A stretch of DNA of 64,000 nt, from NCBI RefSeq assembly GCF_002865605.1, contig NZ_CP025583.1:2770501-2834500 (forward strand), given 5' to 3'. Source of the DNA: Paracoccus jeotgali (lineage in GTDB: Bacteria; Pseudomonadota; Alphaproteobacteria; Rhodobacterales; Rhodobacteraceae). Shown here in pieces: positions 25,542-35,257 of the stretch (the first letter of the stretch is position 1; every line of letters starts with the position of its first letter). Position numbers and translations under genes: made by a program. The notes below the pieces were generated by a model that was given only the letters and a program-made list of their open reading frames with translations, ran no database searches and was not told the origin of the DNA.

Positions 25542-26201
25542 TCATTCATTCTTGGCATCGGCGCCCGGCATCGCGCCGGACTGCCAGTCGGCAAAGGTGG
25601 GGCGCGTCATCTGGAATAGGGCGGTGCTGCGCGCATACCAGCCGCTGCCATGCATCCGCGCGATCAGCTGCATGGCGGGGGTGTCGACATAGCCGCGTTC
25701 CGCGTCCAGCACGAAGGCGTCGTCGATGCGGATCGACAGGATGCGGCCGATGGCGATGGCCTGATGCGGGCCGGTCACCAGCGTCGAGAAGGTCTGACAT
25801 TCGAAGGACACCGGCGCCTCGGCGATCTGGGGCGGCGCGACGTGGCGCGACGCCAGCGGCGTCAGGCCGGCGGCGTCAAGCTCGCTGAACCCGCGCGGGG
25901 CGTCCATGGTGGTGATGTTCATCTGCGCGGCCAGCGGCTCTGACACCAGGTTCACCACGAACTCGCCGCCGTCTAGGATGTTGGCGGCGGTGTCCTTGAA
26001 TCCCTTGTCCGGATCAGCCAGCAGTCCCAGCACCAGCGTCGGCGGGGTGTGGCCCATGACGTTGAAAAAGCTGTAGGGCGCGGCGTTCACCGTCCCTTGC
26101 GGCGCCAGCGTGGTCACCCAAGCGATGGGGCGCGGCGTGACGGTCGAGGTCATCAGCTTGTAGCCGATTTTTGGATCGATCTGATCGAGGTCAAAATGCA
26201 T
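25542..26201 (-). CDS. Flavin reductase-like FMN-binding protein (DIM6/NTAB family)
   Basis: The 219-residue protein fits the short-chain flavin reductase fold (MTSTVTPRPIAWVTTLAPQGTVNAAPYSFFNVMGHTPPTL and FVVNLVSE). Such proteins reduce free FMN with NAD(P)H for a two-component monooxygenase, or bind FMN in other roles. No partner monooxygenase is in the window. It is 22 bases from the dctP start downstream and 23 from the hydrolase fusion upstream, so it belongs to the same minus-strand operon. Confidence 0.85.
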   Translation of the reverse strand: MHFDLDQIDPKIGYKLMTSTVTPRPIAWVTTLAPQGTVNAAPYSFFNVMGHTPPTLVLGLLADPDKGFKDTAANILDGGEFVVNLVSEPLAAQMNITTMDAPRGFSELDAAGLTPLASRHVAPPQIAEAPVSFECQTFSTLVTGPHQAIAIGRILSIRIDDAFVLDAERGYVDTPAMQLIARMHGSGWYARSTALFQMTRPTFADWQSGAMPGADAKNE

Positions 26202-26224
26202 GGATCGCCTCTGCCTTTGCTGGC

Positions 26225-28042
26225 TTAGGGCCGGTCGGTGTCGGATGCGCGGCGGACGGCGGGCTTGCGCCGGTCGTCGACCCGCAGCTCGAAGATGTCG
26301 GGCCGGGCGTAATGGCCGGTGACGTCGAAATCGTATTTGCCGCGCGTCACGAGGTCGGGGTCGATCTCGGCATAGAGGACCGTCTCGCCTTCGAAATCGG
26401 GGCCGGCGATGACCTTGCCGGTCGGGTCGATGATGGCCGAGCCGCCGCGCATCATTACCGTGTCGGGGTCGTCGCCCAAGGCCGATTCATGCGTGTCGGG
26501 ATAGGCGCCGCGGGTGATGTACTGGCACGAGGTCAGCACGAAGCACCGCCCCTCTAACGCCACATGCTGCATGGTGGGCACCCAGGTGTCGCGGTCGTCG
26601 GCGGTCGGCGCGCAATACAGCGTGACGCCTTGGGCATACATGTGCATCCGCAGGGCGGGCATGTAGTTCTCCCAGCAGATCACGGCGCCGATGCGCCCCA
26701 GCGGGCTGTCGACCGCTTCCAGCGTCGAGCCATCGCCGAAGCCCCAGATCAACCTCTCGCCCGCCGTCGGCATCAGCTTGCGGTGGGTGTTGACCAGCCC
26801 GTTCGCGCCGTCGAAATAAAGCGCCGTGCAATACAGCGTGCCGCCATCGCGTTCGATGCAGCCGATGACGGCGAAGACGCCGGTCTCGGCCGTGGCGGCG
26901 GCGATGCTGGCGATTTCGGGGCCGTCCAGATCTACGGCGGCCTGATGATAGGCGGCAAAGGCCGCCCGGCCTTCGGGTTTGCGCAGGCCGATGGGGGCGC
27001 CGAAGCTGGCGCCCTTGGGATAGCCGCCCAGCACGGCCTCGGGGAAGACGATCAGCCGCGCGCCTTTTTCGGCGGCGTCGTGAATGGTGCGGACGATCTT
27101 GTCGGCGGTGGCCTTGGGATCGTCGGGGACAGAGGCGATCTGCGCGACCGCCGCGGTAAAGGGCGCCATTCGGGTCTCCTTGAAGATGGCCGCGCGGACC
27201 GCCGTGACGAGGGGCGAGTCCGGGTCCGTGAGGCTGAGAGCGATGTTGAAATGATTGTGCTCGGGCATGGCGATCGGGGTGGCGCGATGGCCCGCCTTGC
27301 GCCACGCGGAGACGAAATCCTCGGTCTGGCGCCGGAACTCGGACGTCTCGCGCCCGCCGACCGAGGCGATCACATGCGCCGTGCTGCGATCGGGGATCTG
27401 CGCCATGGGCGACAGATCGGCGATCTGGGCATCGGTAAAGCGCATCCAGTCATTGACCTGCGTGTGACGTAGCGGCGTCAGATCGTGCAGCCCGCTCAAC
27501 GCCAGCGCGACGCCGATAATATCCTGCGGCAGGCCGAGGGGGTGCTGCCAGTCCGGCATCAGCAAGGTCCCGACCAGATGCCCGCCGGCGGATGATCCGC
27601 CAACATGAATGCGCGAGACATCCAGCCCGTAATCCGCGCCATGCCGGTAGAGCCATTGGATCACCGCCCGGACCTGACGCACGATCTCGTCAAGATCCGC
27701 CGCCGGTGCCAGCGTGTAATCGATCACGGCCACCGCGACGCCGGATCTGACCAGACCTAAGGCGGCAAAGGCGTTGTCCACGCGCGACCCGCCGCGCCAA
27801 TAGCCGCCATGGATCCAGACGAAAAGCGGCCGGCCGGGTGCGGCGCCATACAGATCCAGCGCCTCGCCCGAGACCTCGTCATAGACCAGCCCGGCGTGGT
27901 GCGGCACCTCGGCGCTGACGATCTGACTGTGCCGGACATACAGCGCCTGCTCGTCATCGAACGACGCCACGCTGTCGCGGGCGTTGTATTCGCGGTCCAG
28001 CGTGGCGGCGTCCATGCCGTGATAAAGGGCGGCGGGGCTCAT
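26225..28042 (-). CDS. Fusion of arylformamidase-like alpha/beta hydrolase and carbon-nitrogen hydrolase (nitrilase)
   Basis: The 605-residue frame has two enzymes. Residues 1-291 form an alpha/beta hydrolase with HGGYWRGGSR (oxyanion hole, as in kynurenine formamidases), nucleophile GGSSAGGHLVG and the C-terminal PEHNHFN His. Residues 292-605 form a nitrilase-superfamily enzyme with Glu in FPEAVLGGYP, Lys in NTHRKLMPTAGERL and Cys in GAVICWENYMP; CWEN is typical of true nitrilases. The internal Met292 codon (27169) has a ribosome site (AAGGAGACCCGA) directly upstream and no stop codon separates the parts. It may be a natural fusion, or two genes translated both together and independently. 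The combination suggests sequential cleavage of an ester/formamide and a nitrile or amide. Confidence 0.88.
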   Translation of the reverse strand: MSPAALYHGMDAATLDREYNARDSVASFDDEQALYVRHSQIVSAEVPHHAGLVYDEVSGEALDLYGAAPGRPLFVWIHGGYWRGGSRVDNAFAALGLVRSGVAVAVIDYTLAPAADLDEIVRQVRAVIQWLYRHGADYGLDVSRIHVGGSSAGGHLVGTLLMPDWQHPLGLPQDIIGVALALSGLHDLTPLRHTQVNDWMRFTDAQIADLSPMAQIPDRSTAHVIASVGGRETSEFRRQTEDFVSAWRKAGHRATPIAMPEHNHFNIALSLTDPDSPLVTAVRAAIFKETRMAPFTAAVAQIASVPDDPKATADKIVRTIHDAAEKGARLIVFPEAVLGGYPKGASFGAPIGLRKPEGRAAFAAYHQAAVDLDGPEIASIAAATAETGVFAVIGCIERDGGTLYCTALYFDGANGLVNTHRKLMPTAGERLIWGFGDGSTLEAVDSPLGRIGAVICWENYMPALRMHMYAQGVTLYCAPTADDRDTWVPTMQHVALEGRCFVLTSCQYITRGAYPDTHESALGDDPDTVMMRGGSAIIDPTGKVIAGPDFEGETVLYAEIDPDLVTRGKYDFDVTGHYARPDIFELRVDDRRKPAVRRASDTDRP

Positions 28043-28046
28043 CCTA

Positions 28047-28982
28047 TCAACGCTGTCCCACCGGGCCGATGGCCACGACCGGGTTGCGCAGGGTGCCGAT
28101 GCCGTCGACGCCGCATTCGATGACGTCGCCGGGCCACATCCATTCCTGCGGATCGCGGCCCGCGCCGACGCCCTCGGGCGTGCCGGTGGCGATGATGTCG
28201 CCGGGTTCCAGCGTCATCCCGGTCGAGATATCGGCAATCAGCGTCGGGATGTCGAACAGCAGGTGCCTTGTGTTGGAGCGCTGCTTTTCCACGCCGTTGA
28301 CGTTCAGCCACAGGGTCAGGTCATGCGGATCGTCGATCTCGTCCGCGGTGACGATGACCGGGCCAAAGGGGGCATAGGTGTCCTGCCCCTTGGAAAAGAT
28401 CCACTGCCCCGCCCGCCGGTTGTCCCGCGCGCTGACATCGACCATCACCGAATAGCCGAACACATGTGCCATGGCGTTGTCCGCCGCGACGCGGCACGCC
28501 GTGCTGCCGATGATGACCGCAAGCTCGACCTCCCAATCGAGCTGCTGGGTCATGGCGGCATTGTGCTGGATGGCGTCGCCCGGCCCGATCACCGCCGTTG
28601 GCGGCTTGGTGAACACCACCGGCTTGTCCGGCAATTCGCGCGAGGTATCGAGGGTCTTGGCGGATTCCGCGACATGCTCGACATAGTTCAGGCCGATGCC
28701 GAAGATGTTCTTGCGCGGCCGCGGGATCGGCGCCAGCAGGCGGACATTCGACAGCGGCACCGCGATGCCGATGGGCCAGTCGCCATCGACCTCGTCCAGC
28801 GCCTGCTGGACCACCGCCAGACCGGCCGGACCAAGGTCGATCAGGTCCAGCATGGTGGCGGGGAAATCCTCGCCCAGGGCCGCCCCAAGCGCCTCGCAAT
28901 CGATGATCTGGTCGCCCGCGATGATGCCCAGACGTGCCGATGCCTCGACCGAGGCGCGATAGGTCGCAAGTTTCACTTCCAC
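28047..28982 (-). CDS. Fumarylacetoacetase-family hydrolase (likely acylpyruvase-type)
   Basis: The 311-residue protein has the family core: GIGLNYVEHVAESAKT, FTKPPTAVIGPGDAI, DWEVELAVIIG with the metal-binding Glu, and GYSVMVDVSARD with metal-binding Asp, plus GTPEGVGAGRD. Members hydrolyse fumarylacetoacetate, fumarylpyruvate or related acylpyruvates, the last step after ring cleavage. It sits 4 bases upstream of the fusion and next to a gentisate dioxygenase-like gene, so fumarylpyruvate hydrolase is the leading guess. The isomerase expected between them is not adjacent, but a zeta-type GST lies at 52 kb. Confidence 0.85.
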   Translation of the reverse strand: MEVKLATYRASVEASARLGIIAGDQIIDCEALGAALGEDFPATMLDLIDLGPAGLAVVQQALDEVDGDWPIGIAVPLSNVRLLAPIPRPRKNIFGIGLNYVEHVAESAKTLDTSRELPDKPVVFTKPPTAVIGPGDAIQHNAAMTQQLDWEVELAVIIGSTACRVAADNAMAHVFGYSVMVDVSARDNRRAGQWIFSKGQDTYAPFGPVIVTADEIDDPHDLTLWLNVNGVEKQRSNTRHLLFDIPTLIADISTGMTLEPGDIIATGTPEGVGAGRDPQEWMWPGDVIECGVDGIGTLRNPVVAIGPVGQR

Positions 28983-29005
28983 TCTCCCTTGATGTTGTCG
29001 TCGCC

Positions 29006-30124
29006 TCAGACCGGCTGGTGGCCGCCATTCTCGCCGAAGGCCTGCTCGCGATAGATCCCCAGCGACCGCATGACCGGCAAATCGTTCAGGCAGAACAGGC
29101 AGGCATCCTCGCGATCCGAGGCATTGGCATGTTCGTGCCAGGCCCAGGACGGCACGCAGAAGATGTCGTGTTCCTTCCAGTCAAAGCGGGTGCCGTTGAT
29201 GATCGAATGACCGGCGCCCTTGGTGACGTGGTACAGATAGCTGCCGGTATGACGGTGCGCCTTGGTCCGCTCGCCCGGCCGCAGCATCTGCATCGACGCC
29301 CCCATGGTCTGCGTTACCGGCCCGCCGCTGTGCGGATTGACATATTCCATCATCACTCCGTCAAAGGGAGAGCCATCGGTGACCGCCGCGTATTTCTGCA
29401 GCGCGTCATAGGTCGGCGCCCATTCATACTTGTACATGGGCGAATAGGCCTTGTCCCAGTCCCCGCCCGAGGGCAACAGGCCGGCATTGCCCCAGGTCTT
29501 GGTCATGTCATCGACCGGATGGGCCACCGCCTGATTCAGATCGGGATGCACCTCGTAGAAATTCGCCTCGAGCGCGTTCATCAGCGGAATGTCCAGCCCG
29601 TCCTGCCAGATGCAGGGCGAGCCGTCCTCGGCCACGCCATGTTCGTGCCATGTGCCGTTCGGGGTCAGCACGAAGTCATTGGCGCCAAGCGTCATCTTGT
29701 GCCCATCGACGACCGTATAGGCGCCGCGCCCCTCGATGATGAAGCGCACGGCGGTCGCGGAATGGCGATGGGCCGAGGCGACCTCGCCCGGGTGCATCAC
29801 CTGCAGTCCGGAATACAGCCAGCCCACCGCCGCCGACACGTCCTGCCGGCCCGGATTGTTCAGATAGATGACACGCCGCCCGGCCTTTTCCGGCGTCACC
29901 AGATCGACCGATCGCAGCACATGCGCGCGCAGGTCGGCATAGCGCCAGATCACCGGCTTCGAGGTCGATTGCGGCTCCCACGGTTCGATCTTGTTGGCCA
30001 CGGTCCACAAGGCGCCGGCGTCGAAACGCTCGAGCTCGTCGTAATAGGCCAGCAGTTCGGGCGTATCCTCGACATTGGCGCGGCCTGCGACATCCTCGCG
30101 GTAATTCTCTCGCTGTCTGGTCAT
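29006..30124 (-). CDS. Gentisate 1,2-dioxygenase-like bicupin
   Basis: The 372-residue protein consists of two cupin domains. The first carries HRHSATAVRFIIEGRGAYTVVDGHKM and GTWHEHG, the iron-binding histidine pattern of gentisate/salicylate/1-hydroxy-2-naphthoate dioxygenases. The second has AHRHTGSYLYHVTKGAGHSII and WAWHEHAN. It likely opens an aromatic ring with adjacent hydroxyl and carboxyl groups. The exact substrate cannot be told. It heads the minus-strand catabolic operon and diverges from a GntR regulator gene that probably controls it. Confidence 0.85.
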   Translation of the reverse strand: MTRQRENYREDVAGRANVEDTPELLAYYDELERFDAGALWTVANKIEPWEPQSTSKPVIWRYADLRAHVLRSVDLVTPEKAGRRVIYLNNPGRQDVSAAVGWLYSGLQVMHPGEVASAHRHSATAVRFIIEGRGAYTVVDGHKMTLGANDFVLTPNGTWHEHGVAEDGSPCIWQDGLDIPLMNALEANFYEVHPDLNQAVAHPVDDMTKTWGNAGLLPSGGDWDKAYSPMYKYEWAPTYDALQKYAAVTDGSPFDGVMMEYVNPHSGGPVTQTMGASMQMLRPGERTKAHRHTGSYLYHVTKGAGHSIINGTRFDWKEHDIFCVPSWAWHEHANASDREDACLFCLNDLPVMRSLGIYREQAFGENGGHQPV

Positions 30125-30266
30125 CCAATCGCTCCCCTCGATCGTCTGTCCAGCCCAGTGTTACGTCAGGGCCGGTGCGAAAGAAAGAAATATTTGCGAA
30201 AATCCGCGGCTCTTGCGATAGTGTCGTGGAACTGGCAGCGTGGCTGCAAAACCTTGGGGCAACCGC

Positions 30267-31001
30267 ATGACACTTGCCGACAGCGCCTATGCGCGCATCC
30301 GCCAGGACGTCGTCAACGGCACCTTGCTGCCGGACCATCCCCTGCGGCTGGACGCGCTGAAGGCTCGCTATGGCATCGGCTACTCGCCCCTGCGCGAGGC
30401 CCTGAACCGGCTACAGTCCGAGCGGATCGTGGTCGCCGTCCCGCTGCGCGGTTTCACCGTCGCGCCGGTATCGCTCGAGCAGATGTGGGACGTGATCGAG
30501 ACGCGGATCCATATCGAATCCCGGGCGCTGGCGCTGTCGATGCAGCATGGCGACGATGCGTGGGAAAGCGGGGTGGTCTCGACCATGCACGCGCTTTTGC
30601 TGCAGGCGCGGCGTCTGGCCGATCAGCGGGAAGCCTCGCCCGAGGGGCGGCAGAAGCTCGAGGACCGGCACCGCAGTTTCCACCGCGCGCTGATCGCAGC
30701 CTGCCGGTCGGAATGGCTGCTGGATTTCTCGGCCAAGCTTTATGTCGCGTCGGAACGCTATCGCCACACCGCGCTGACCGGCACCGCCGCCGATGGCAGC
30801 CAGCGCGACCTGCAGGCCGAGCATCGGCTGCTGGCCGAAACCGCCATCGCCCGCGACGCCCCCCGCGCGCTGGAGTTGCTGAAGACGCATTATCAGGAAA
30901 CCGGACGCCATCTGGAGCGGTCGATGCGGCAGGGGTCAGAGGGTGCTGCTGCCGCTGACGCGCCCTCGGCCGAGGCCGGCGCGGTGCGAGAGCCGGGGTG
31001 A
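30267..31001 (+). CDS. GntR-family (FCD subfamily) transcriptional regulator
   Basis: The 244-residue protein has an N-terminal winged helix (SAYARIRQDVVNGTLLPDHP, YSPLREALNRLQSERIVVAVPLRGFTV) and a helical FCD effector domain (MWDVIETRIHIESRALALSMQ; FHRALIAACRSEWLLDFSAKLY). FCD regulators usually repress catabolic genes until an acid binds. It diverges from the gentisate dioxygenase-like operon, with 142 bases between the starts. An AT-rich tract (AAAGAAAGAAATATTTGCGAAAATC) near 30180-30210 probably contains promoter elements. Confidence 0.9.
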   Translation: MTLADSAYARIRQDVVNGTLLPDHPLRLDALKARYGIGYSPLREALNRLQSERIVVAVPLRGFTVAPVSLEQMWDVIETRIHIESRALALSMQHGDDAWESGVVSTMHALLLQARRLADQREASPEGRQKLEDRHRSFHRALIAACRSEWLLDFSAKLYVASERYRHTALTGTAADGSQRDLQAEHRLLAETAIARDAPRALELLKTHYQETGRHLERSMRQGSEGAAAADAPSAEAGAVREPG

Positions 31002-31112
31002 CGCGGGGGCGATGCCGCCCGCGACAGGCTGGCGAGCAGGTGTCTGCGTCTATCCGCACCGGCCGGGTCTAGTAGCGGGCGCCGGAGGATCACCCCCCGG
31101 CGCCGAATGCCG

Positions 31113-32321
31113 TCAGAAGAACGCCTGCAGCCCGGTGATCGCCCGGCCCAGGATCAGGGCGTGGACGTCGTGGGTGCCTTCATAGGTGTTCACCGTTTCC
31201 AGGTTCACCATGTGGCGCATGACCTGGAACTCCTCGGAAATCCCGTTGCCGCCATGCATGTCGCGGGCCATCCGCGCGATGTCCAGCGCCTTGCCGCAAT
31301 TGTTGCGCTTGACGATCGAGATCATCTCGGGCGCGGCCTGGGCCTCGTCCATCAGCCGGCCGACGCGCAGGCTGGCCTGCATCCCCAGCGCGATCTCGGT
31401 CATCATGTTGGCCAGCTTCAGCTGCTGCAGCTGGGTCTGGGCCAGCGGCTTGCCGAACTGGTGGCGGTCCAGCCCGTATTGGCGCGCGGCGTGCAGGCAG
31501 AACTCGGCCGCGCCCAGCACGCCCCAGCTGATGCCATAGCGGGCGCGGTTCAGACAGCCGAACGGGCCCTTCAGCCCCTCGACGCCGGGCAGCAGCGCGT
31601 CCTCGCCCACCTCGACATTGTCCATGACGATCTCGCCGGTGATCGAGGCGCGCAGCGACAGCTTGCCGCCGATCTTGGGCGCCGACAGCCCCGGCATCCC
31701 CTTGTCGAGCACAAAGCCGCGGATCTTGCCGCCATGGGCCTCGGACTTGGCCCAGACCACGAAGACATCGGCGATGGGCGAGTTCGAGATCCACATCTTC
31801 GACCCGTTCAGCACATAGCCGCCCTCGGTCTTCTTCGCCCGCGTCTTCATGCCCGCCGGGTCCGAGCCGGCATCGGGTTCGGTCAGCCCGAAGCAGCCGA
31901 TATATTCGCCGCTGGCCAGCTTGGGCAGGTATTTCCGGCGCTGTTCGTCCGAGCCATAGGCAAAGATCGGATACATCACCAGCGAGGACTGCACCGACAT
32001 CATCGAGCGATAGCCGCTATCCACCCGCTCGACCTCGCGCGCGACCAGGCCGTAGGCCACATAGGACGCGCCGATGCCGCCGAATTCCTCCGGCACGGTG
32101 ACGCCCAGCAGGCCCATCTCGCCCATCTCGCGGAAGATCTCGGGGTCGGTCGAGGCGTCGCGATAGGCGTCGATGATGCGCGGCTGCAGCCGGTCCTGCG
32201 CATAGGCGCGGGCGGCGTCGCGGATGGCGCGCTCGTCCTCGGTCAGCTGGTCGTTCAGGCGGAACGGGTCTTCCCAGTCGAAACGGCCCAGATCCGGCGC
32301 GTCTTTCGGTTTCAGAGCCAT
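31113..32321 (-). CDS. gcdH: Glutaryl-CoA dehydrogenase
   Basis: The 402-residue flavoprotein matches GcdH in length and motifs: [52 protein letters not shown], and the C-terminal [19 protein letters not shown], which carries the catalytic Glu. It converts glutaryl-CoA to crotonyl-CoA and CO2. The start at 32321 is preceded by AAGGACCGCCGCC; the longer open frame to 32552 is not coding. It lies downstream of a pim-like cluster, where the beta-oxidation of odd-chain dicarboxylates would yield glutaryl-CoA. A 160-base gap separates it from the CoA ligase gene, so it may have its own promoter. Confidence 0.93.
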   Translation of the reverse strand: MALKPKDAPDLGRFDWEDPFRLNDQLTEDERAIRDAARAYAQDRLQPRIIDAYRDASTDPEIFREMGEMGLLGVTVPEEFGGIGASYVAYGLVAREVERVDSGYRSMMSVQSSLVMYPIFAYGSDEQRRKYLPKLASGEYIGCFGLTEPDAGSDPAGMKTRAKKTEGGYVLNGSKMWISNSPIADVFVVWAKSEAHGGKIRGFVLDKGMPGLSAPKIGGKLSLRASITGEIVMDNVEVGEDALLPGVEGLKGPFGCLNRARYGISWGVLGAAEFCLHAARQYGLDRHQFGKPLAQTQLQQLKLANMMTEIALGMQASLRVGRLMDEAQAAPEMISIVKRNNCGKALDIARMARDMHGGNGISEEFQVMRHMVNLETVNTYEGTHDVHALILGRAITGLQAFF

Positions 32322-32481
32322 GGCGGCGGTCCTTTCAATGGTCATGGGGCGCGGCCCCGGCGTGAGATATGGTGTCAGAGGGGACAAATGGGGGCCGTCA
32401 ACGGTCTGCGGCGTGGCTGGGACGGTGAGTGGCGACAGGGCCGTGACGCAGACGGTGCGGCGCGGTGTCCGGCACCCCCGC

Positions 32482-34002
32482 TCACCCTTCGTGTTTGCTG
32501 TCCAGCGCCTCCTGAAACGTGTCCACCAGCTTCTGCTTGAAGATCTTGCCATTGGGCGAGGTCGGCAGCGAGGTCGTCACGATGATGCGCGTGGGCCGCT
32601 TGTAGGGGGACAGCCGTGCCGCCACATGCTCCAGCAACTCCTTTTCGCTGACCGCAGCGGAGTCGTCGGTCTGGCAGAAGGCGAGTACTTCCTCATTGCC
32701 GCCTTCGGTCTTGCGGCCGATCACGGCGGTCTGGATGACGCGGGGGTGGTCGTTCAGCGCGGCCTCGACCTCGGGCGGATAGACGTTGAAGCCGCCCCGG
32801 ATGATCAGCTCGCGCGAGCGGCCGGCGATGTGCAGATTGCCGTCGCTGTCGATGCGGCCCAGATCGCCGGTGCACAGGAAGCCCTCGGCATCGAAGGCTG
32901 CGGCGGTGGCTTCGGGGTTGCGGAAATAGCCGGGCATGACATGCGGCCCGCGGGTCTGGATCTCGCCCACGCCATCGGCGCCGACATTGCGCAGGCGCAG
33001 ATCGACGCCGGGCAGGGCGGGGCCCACGCTGACATCGGGCACGCCGGGCGGGTTGGTGGTCAGCGTGACGCCTGCGGTCGTCTCGGTCAGGCCATAGCCG
33101 TTCTGCAGCGCCACGCCGTAGAACGCCTCGGCCCGCCGCTTCCAGTCGGGGTCCAGCGGCGCCGCGCCCGAAGAGACATAGCGCAGCCGCCCCGGCGGCA
33201 GGCGGCCTCTGCCGCTTTTGCTGACCTCGTCCATGATCAGCGCGTGCATCTGCGGGACCGCCGGCAGGACGCTGACGCCGGATTGCAGGGCCTCGACGAC
33301 GGCCGGGGCCGAGAAGCGCGGGAACAGCCACAGCTCGGCACCCGCGACGGTGCTGGCGATCATCATCGAGGTCAGGCCGAAGACATGAGTCATCGGCAGC
33401 ACGCCCAGGATCAGGTCGTCCGAGGTGATCTCGCGCATCCGGGCCGAGGTCTGGCCGCCAAACAGCAGGTTGGCGTGGCTGAGCATCACGCCCTTGGGCG
33501 TCCCGGTCGAGCCGGTGGTGTAGAGGATCACCGCCGTCTGCGCGGCGCCCTCGGCCACCGGCTCGGGCGTGGCGGACGGGTGCGGGCCGGCGATCGACAG
33601 CTTGCCAAGCGGCGTGTCCCACCCGGCCGCACCCGCGATCTCGGCATGGGTGCCGGCCTGCGGCGAGACATGGTTCAGATAGACGGTCAGGCGCGGGTCG
33701 GCATGTTCCGCGATGCGGTGCAGCTCGTGTTCGGTCATGCGGGCATTGACCGGCACGGCCACCGCATCAAGGCGCGACGTCGCCATCAGCAGACCGACCA
33801 GCGCGGCACAGTTTTCGGCCAGGATCAGCAGCCGGTCGCCGGGGCGCAGGTCGCGCGCCTGCAGTTCCGTGGTCAGCACCTCCACGGCGTCGGCCAGTTC
33901 TGCATAGCTATAGGTGCTGCCGGCCTCATCGCGCAGCGCGGGCGCATCGGGGCGGGTGCGGCGCTGGATGTCGAGCAGGTCGTGCACGCGGGTCAGGGTC
34001 AT
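32482..34002 (-). CDS. AMP-forming acyl-CoA synthetase (possible dicarboxylate-CoA ligase)
   Basis: The 506-residue enzyme has the AMP-binding P-loop [23 protein letters not shown], the hinge region [10 protein letters not shown] and a C-terminal catalytic lysine in [10 protein letters not shown]. It activates a carboxylic acid with CoA and ATP. It overlaps the upstream hydratase by ATGA. In Rhodopseudomonas the equivalent cluster gene pimA encodes a dicarboxyl-CoA ligase. The substrate here is inferred from neighbours only. Confidence 0.9.
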   Translation of the reverse strand: MTLTRVHDLLDIQRRTRPDAPALRDEAGSTYSYAELADAVEVLTTELQARDLRPGDRLLILAENCAALVGLLMATSRLDAVAVPVNARMTEHELHRIAEHADPRLTVYLNHVSPQAGTHAEIAGAAGWDTPLGKLSIAGPHPSATPEPVAEGAAQTAVILYTTGSTGTPKGVMLSHANLLFGGQTSARMREITSDDLILGVLPMTHVFGLTSMMIASTVAGAELWLFPRFSAPAVVEALQSGVSVLPAVPQMHALIMDEVSKSGRGRLPPGRLRYVSSGAAPLDPDWKRRAEAFYGVALQNGYGLTETTAGVTLTTNPPGVPDVSVGPALPGVDLRLRNVGADGVGEIQTRGPHVMPGYFRNPEATAAAFDAEGFLCTGDLGRIDSDGNLHIAGRSRELIIRGGFNVYPPEVEAALNDHPRVIQTAVIGRKTEGGNEEVLAFCQTDDSAAVSEKELLEHVAARLSPYKRPTRIIVTTSLPTSPNGKIFKQKLVDTFQEALDSKHEG

Positions 34003-34826
34003 GGGCGGGGTTCCTTCTTGTCGGCGCCAGAGCTGCCGCGGCCGAAATCGGGCGTGGTGCGGTTCAGGCGGGCGGTCAGGCCGGCGGCGGCCTCGGGGGC
34101 GGCCAGCGCATCGGCCATGGCCTCGGCCTCGCGGTCCAGTTGAGAGTCGAAATCGCCCTCGCGGGCGGCGGCGAGTAGCTGCTTGATCGCGCCCTGGGCC
34201 GCGGCCGGGCCCTGCGCCATGCGCGCGGCCAAGGCGGCGGCATGGGCCAGCGCCTGCCCCGGCGCGACGAGATCGGTCACGACGCCCATGGCCGCAAGGG
34301 TCGCGGCGGGGACCGGGTCGCCGGTCAGGCACATGCGGGCGGCAAAGCCCGCTGGCACCCTGCGCGCCAGCGAGGAGGTCAACCCGCCATCGGGCACCAG
34401 CCCGACGCGGACATAGGCGGCGGCAAAGCTGGCATCCTCGGCCGCGACCAGCAGGTCGCAGGCCAGCGCCATCGACAGCCCCGCCCCGGCCGCACCGCCT
34501 TCGACGGCGGCGATGACGGGGCGCGGGCAGGCGCGGATGGCGCGGATGGTGTCGTGCAGATCCTCGATCCGCGCGCGCCGTTCGTGCCGGGGCGTGGCCG
34601 CGCGCGTGGCCAGCGCGTTCAGGTCGCCGCCGGCGCAGAAATAGCCGTCGGCCCCGGTCAGCACCACGGCGCCCAGACGATCCTGCGCCGCGGCCTGCGC
34701 CAGCGCCTCGCGCAGGCGGGCATACATGGCGGGGGCCAGCGCGTTGCGGCGGCCGGGGTTCGACAGCGTCACCCGCAGGTGATCGCCGCAATCCTCGGTC
34801 AGGGCGTCGGCCTGCGGGGCGGTCAT
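33999..34826 (-). CDS. Enoyl-CoA hydratase/isomerase family protein
   Basis: The 275-residue crotonase has the oxyanion-hole loop GADGYFCAGGDLNALA and the second block AAVEGGAAGAGLSMALACDLLVA, but the second loop lacks the usual paired glutamates of canonical hydratases, so isomerase, hydrolase or another crotonase activity is possible. It overlaps the CoA ligase and the thioesterase gene by four bases each, showing operonic coupling. Confidence 0.88.
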   Translation of the reverse strand: MTAPQADALTEDCGDHLRVTLSNPGRRNALAPAMYARLREALAQAAAQDRLGAVVLTGADGYFCAGGDLNALATRAATPRHERRARIEDLHDTIRAIRACPRPVIAAVEGGAAGAGLSMALACDLLVAAEDASFAAAYVRVGLVPDGGLTSSLARRVPAGFAARMCLTGDPVPAATLAAMGVVTDLVAPGQALAHAAALAARMAQGPAAAQGAIKQLLAAAREGDFDSQLDREAEAMADALAAPEAAAGLTARLNRTTPDFGRGSSGADKKEPRP

Positions 34827-35257
34827 GGGCTGTCCTTCGGGCGGCTTTGGGCGGCGGCGGGGACGCGCTTGAAGATCCCGCTGGCGGTGGCGATCAGGGT
34901 GCCGTCGTCATGGACCAGCTCGGCCGAGACGAACAGCAGGCTGCGCCCGCCCCCGACCACGCGGCCCGCCGCGGTGACGCCGCCATGGCGCGCCGGGCCG
35001 ACGAAGTCGATGTTCAGCGAGACGGTCAGGAAGGGCTGGCGGCCGCTGTCATCGACGGTCAGGCTGGCGGTGGCGCCCGCCGCGCTGTCCAGCAGCATCC
35101 CCGCGATCCCGCCATGCAGCACGCCGTGGCGGTTGGTGTGGCGCTCGTCCAGGACCAGCCGGCAGCGGGCGCGGCGGTCGGGCTGGCCCACGTCGAGCAC
35201 ATAGCCGACCATACGCTGCGCGCCGGTCTCGCCCTGAATGATGCCGCTGTCGCTCAT
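34823..35257 (-). CDS. PaaI-family hotdog thioesterase
   Basis: The 144-residue hotdog protein has the PaaI signature HTNRHGVLHGGIAGMLLDSAAGATASL and the strand SLNIDFVGPARHG. It hydrolyses acyl-CoA thioesters, perhaps recycling CoA trapped in dead-end intermediates. The ATG at 35257 follows from an ATGA overlap with the dehydrogenase gene; a longer open frame reaches further upstream but is a shadow of that gene. Confidence 0.87.
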   Translation of the reverse strand: MSDSGIIQGETGAQRMVGYVLDVGQPDRRARCRLVLDERHTNRHGVLHGGIAGMLLDSAAGATASLTVDDSGRQPFLTVSLNIDFVGPARHGGVTAAGRVVGGGRSLLFVSAELVHDDGTLIATASGIFKRVPAAAQSRPKDSP

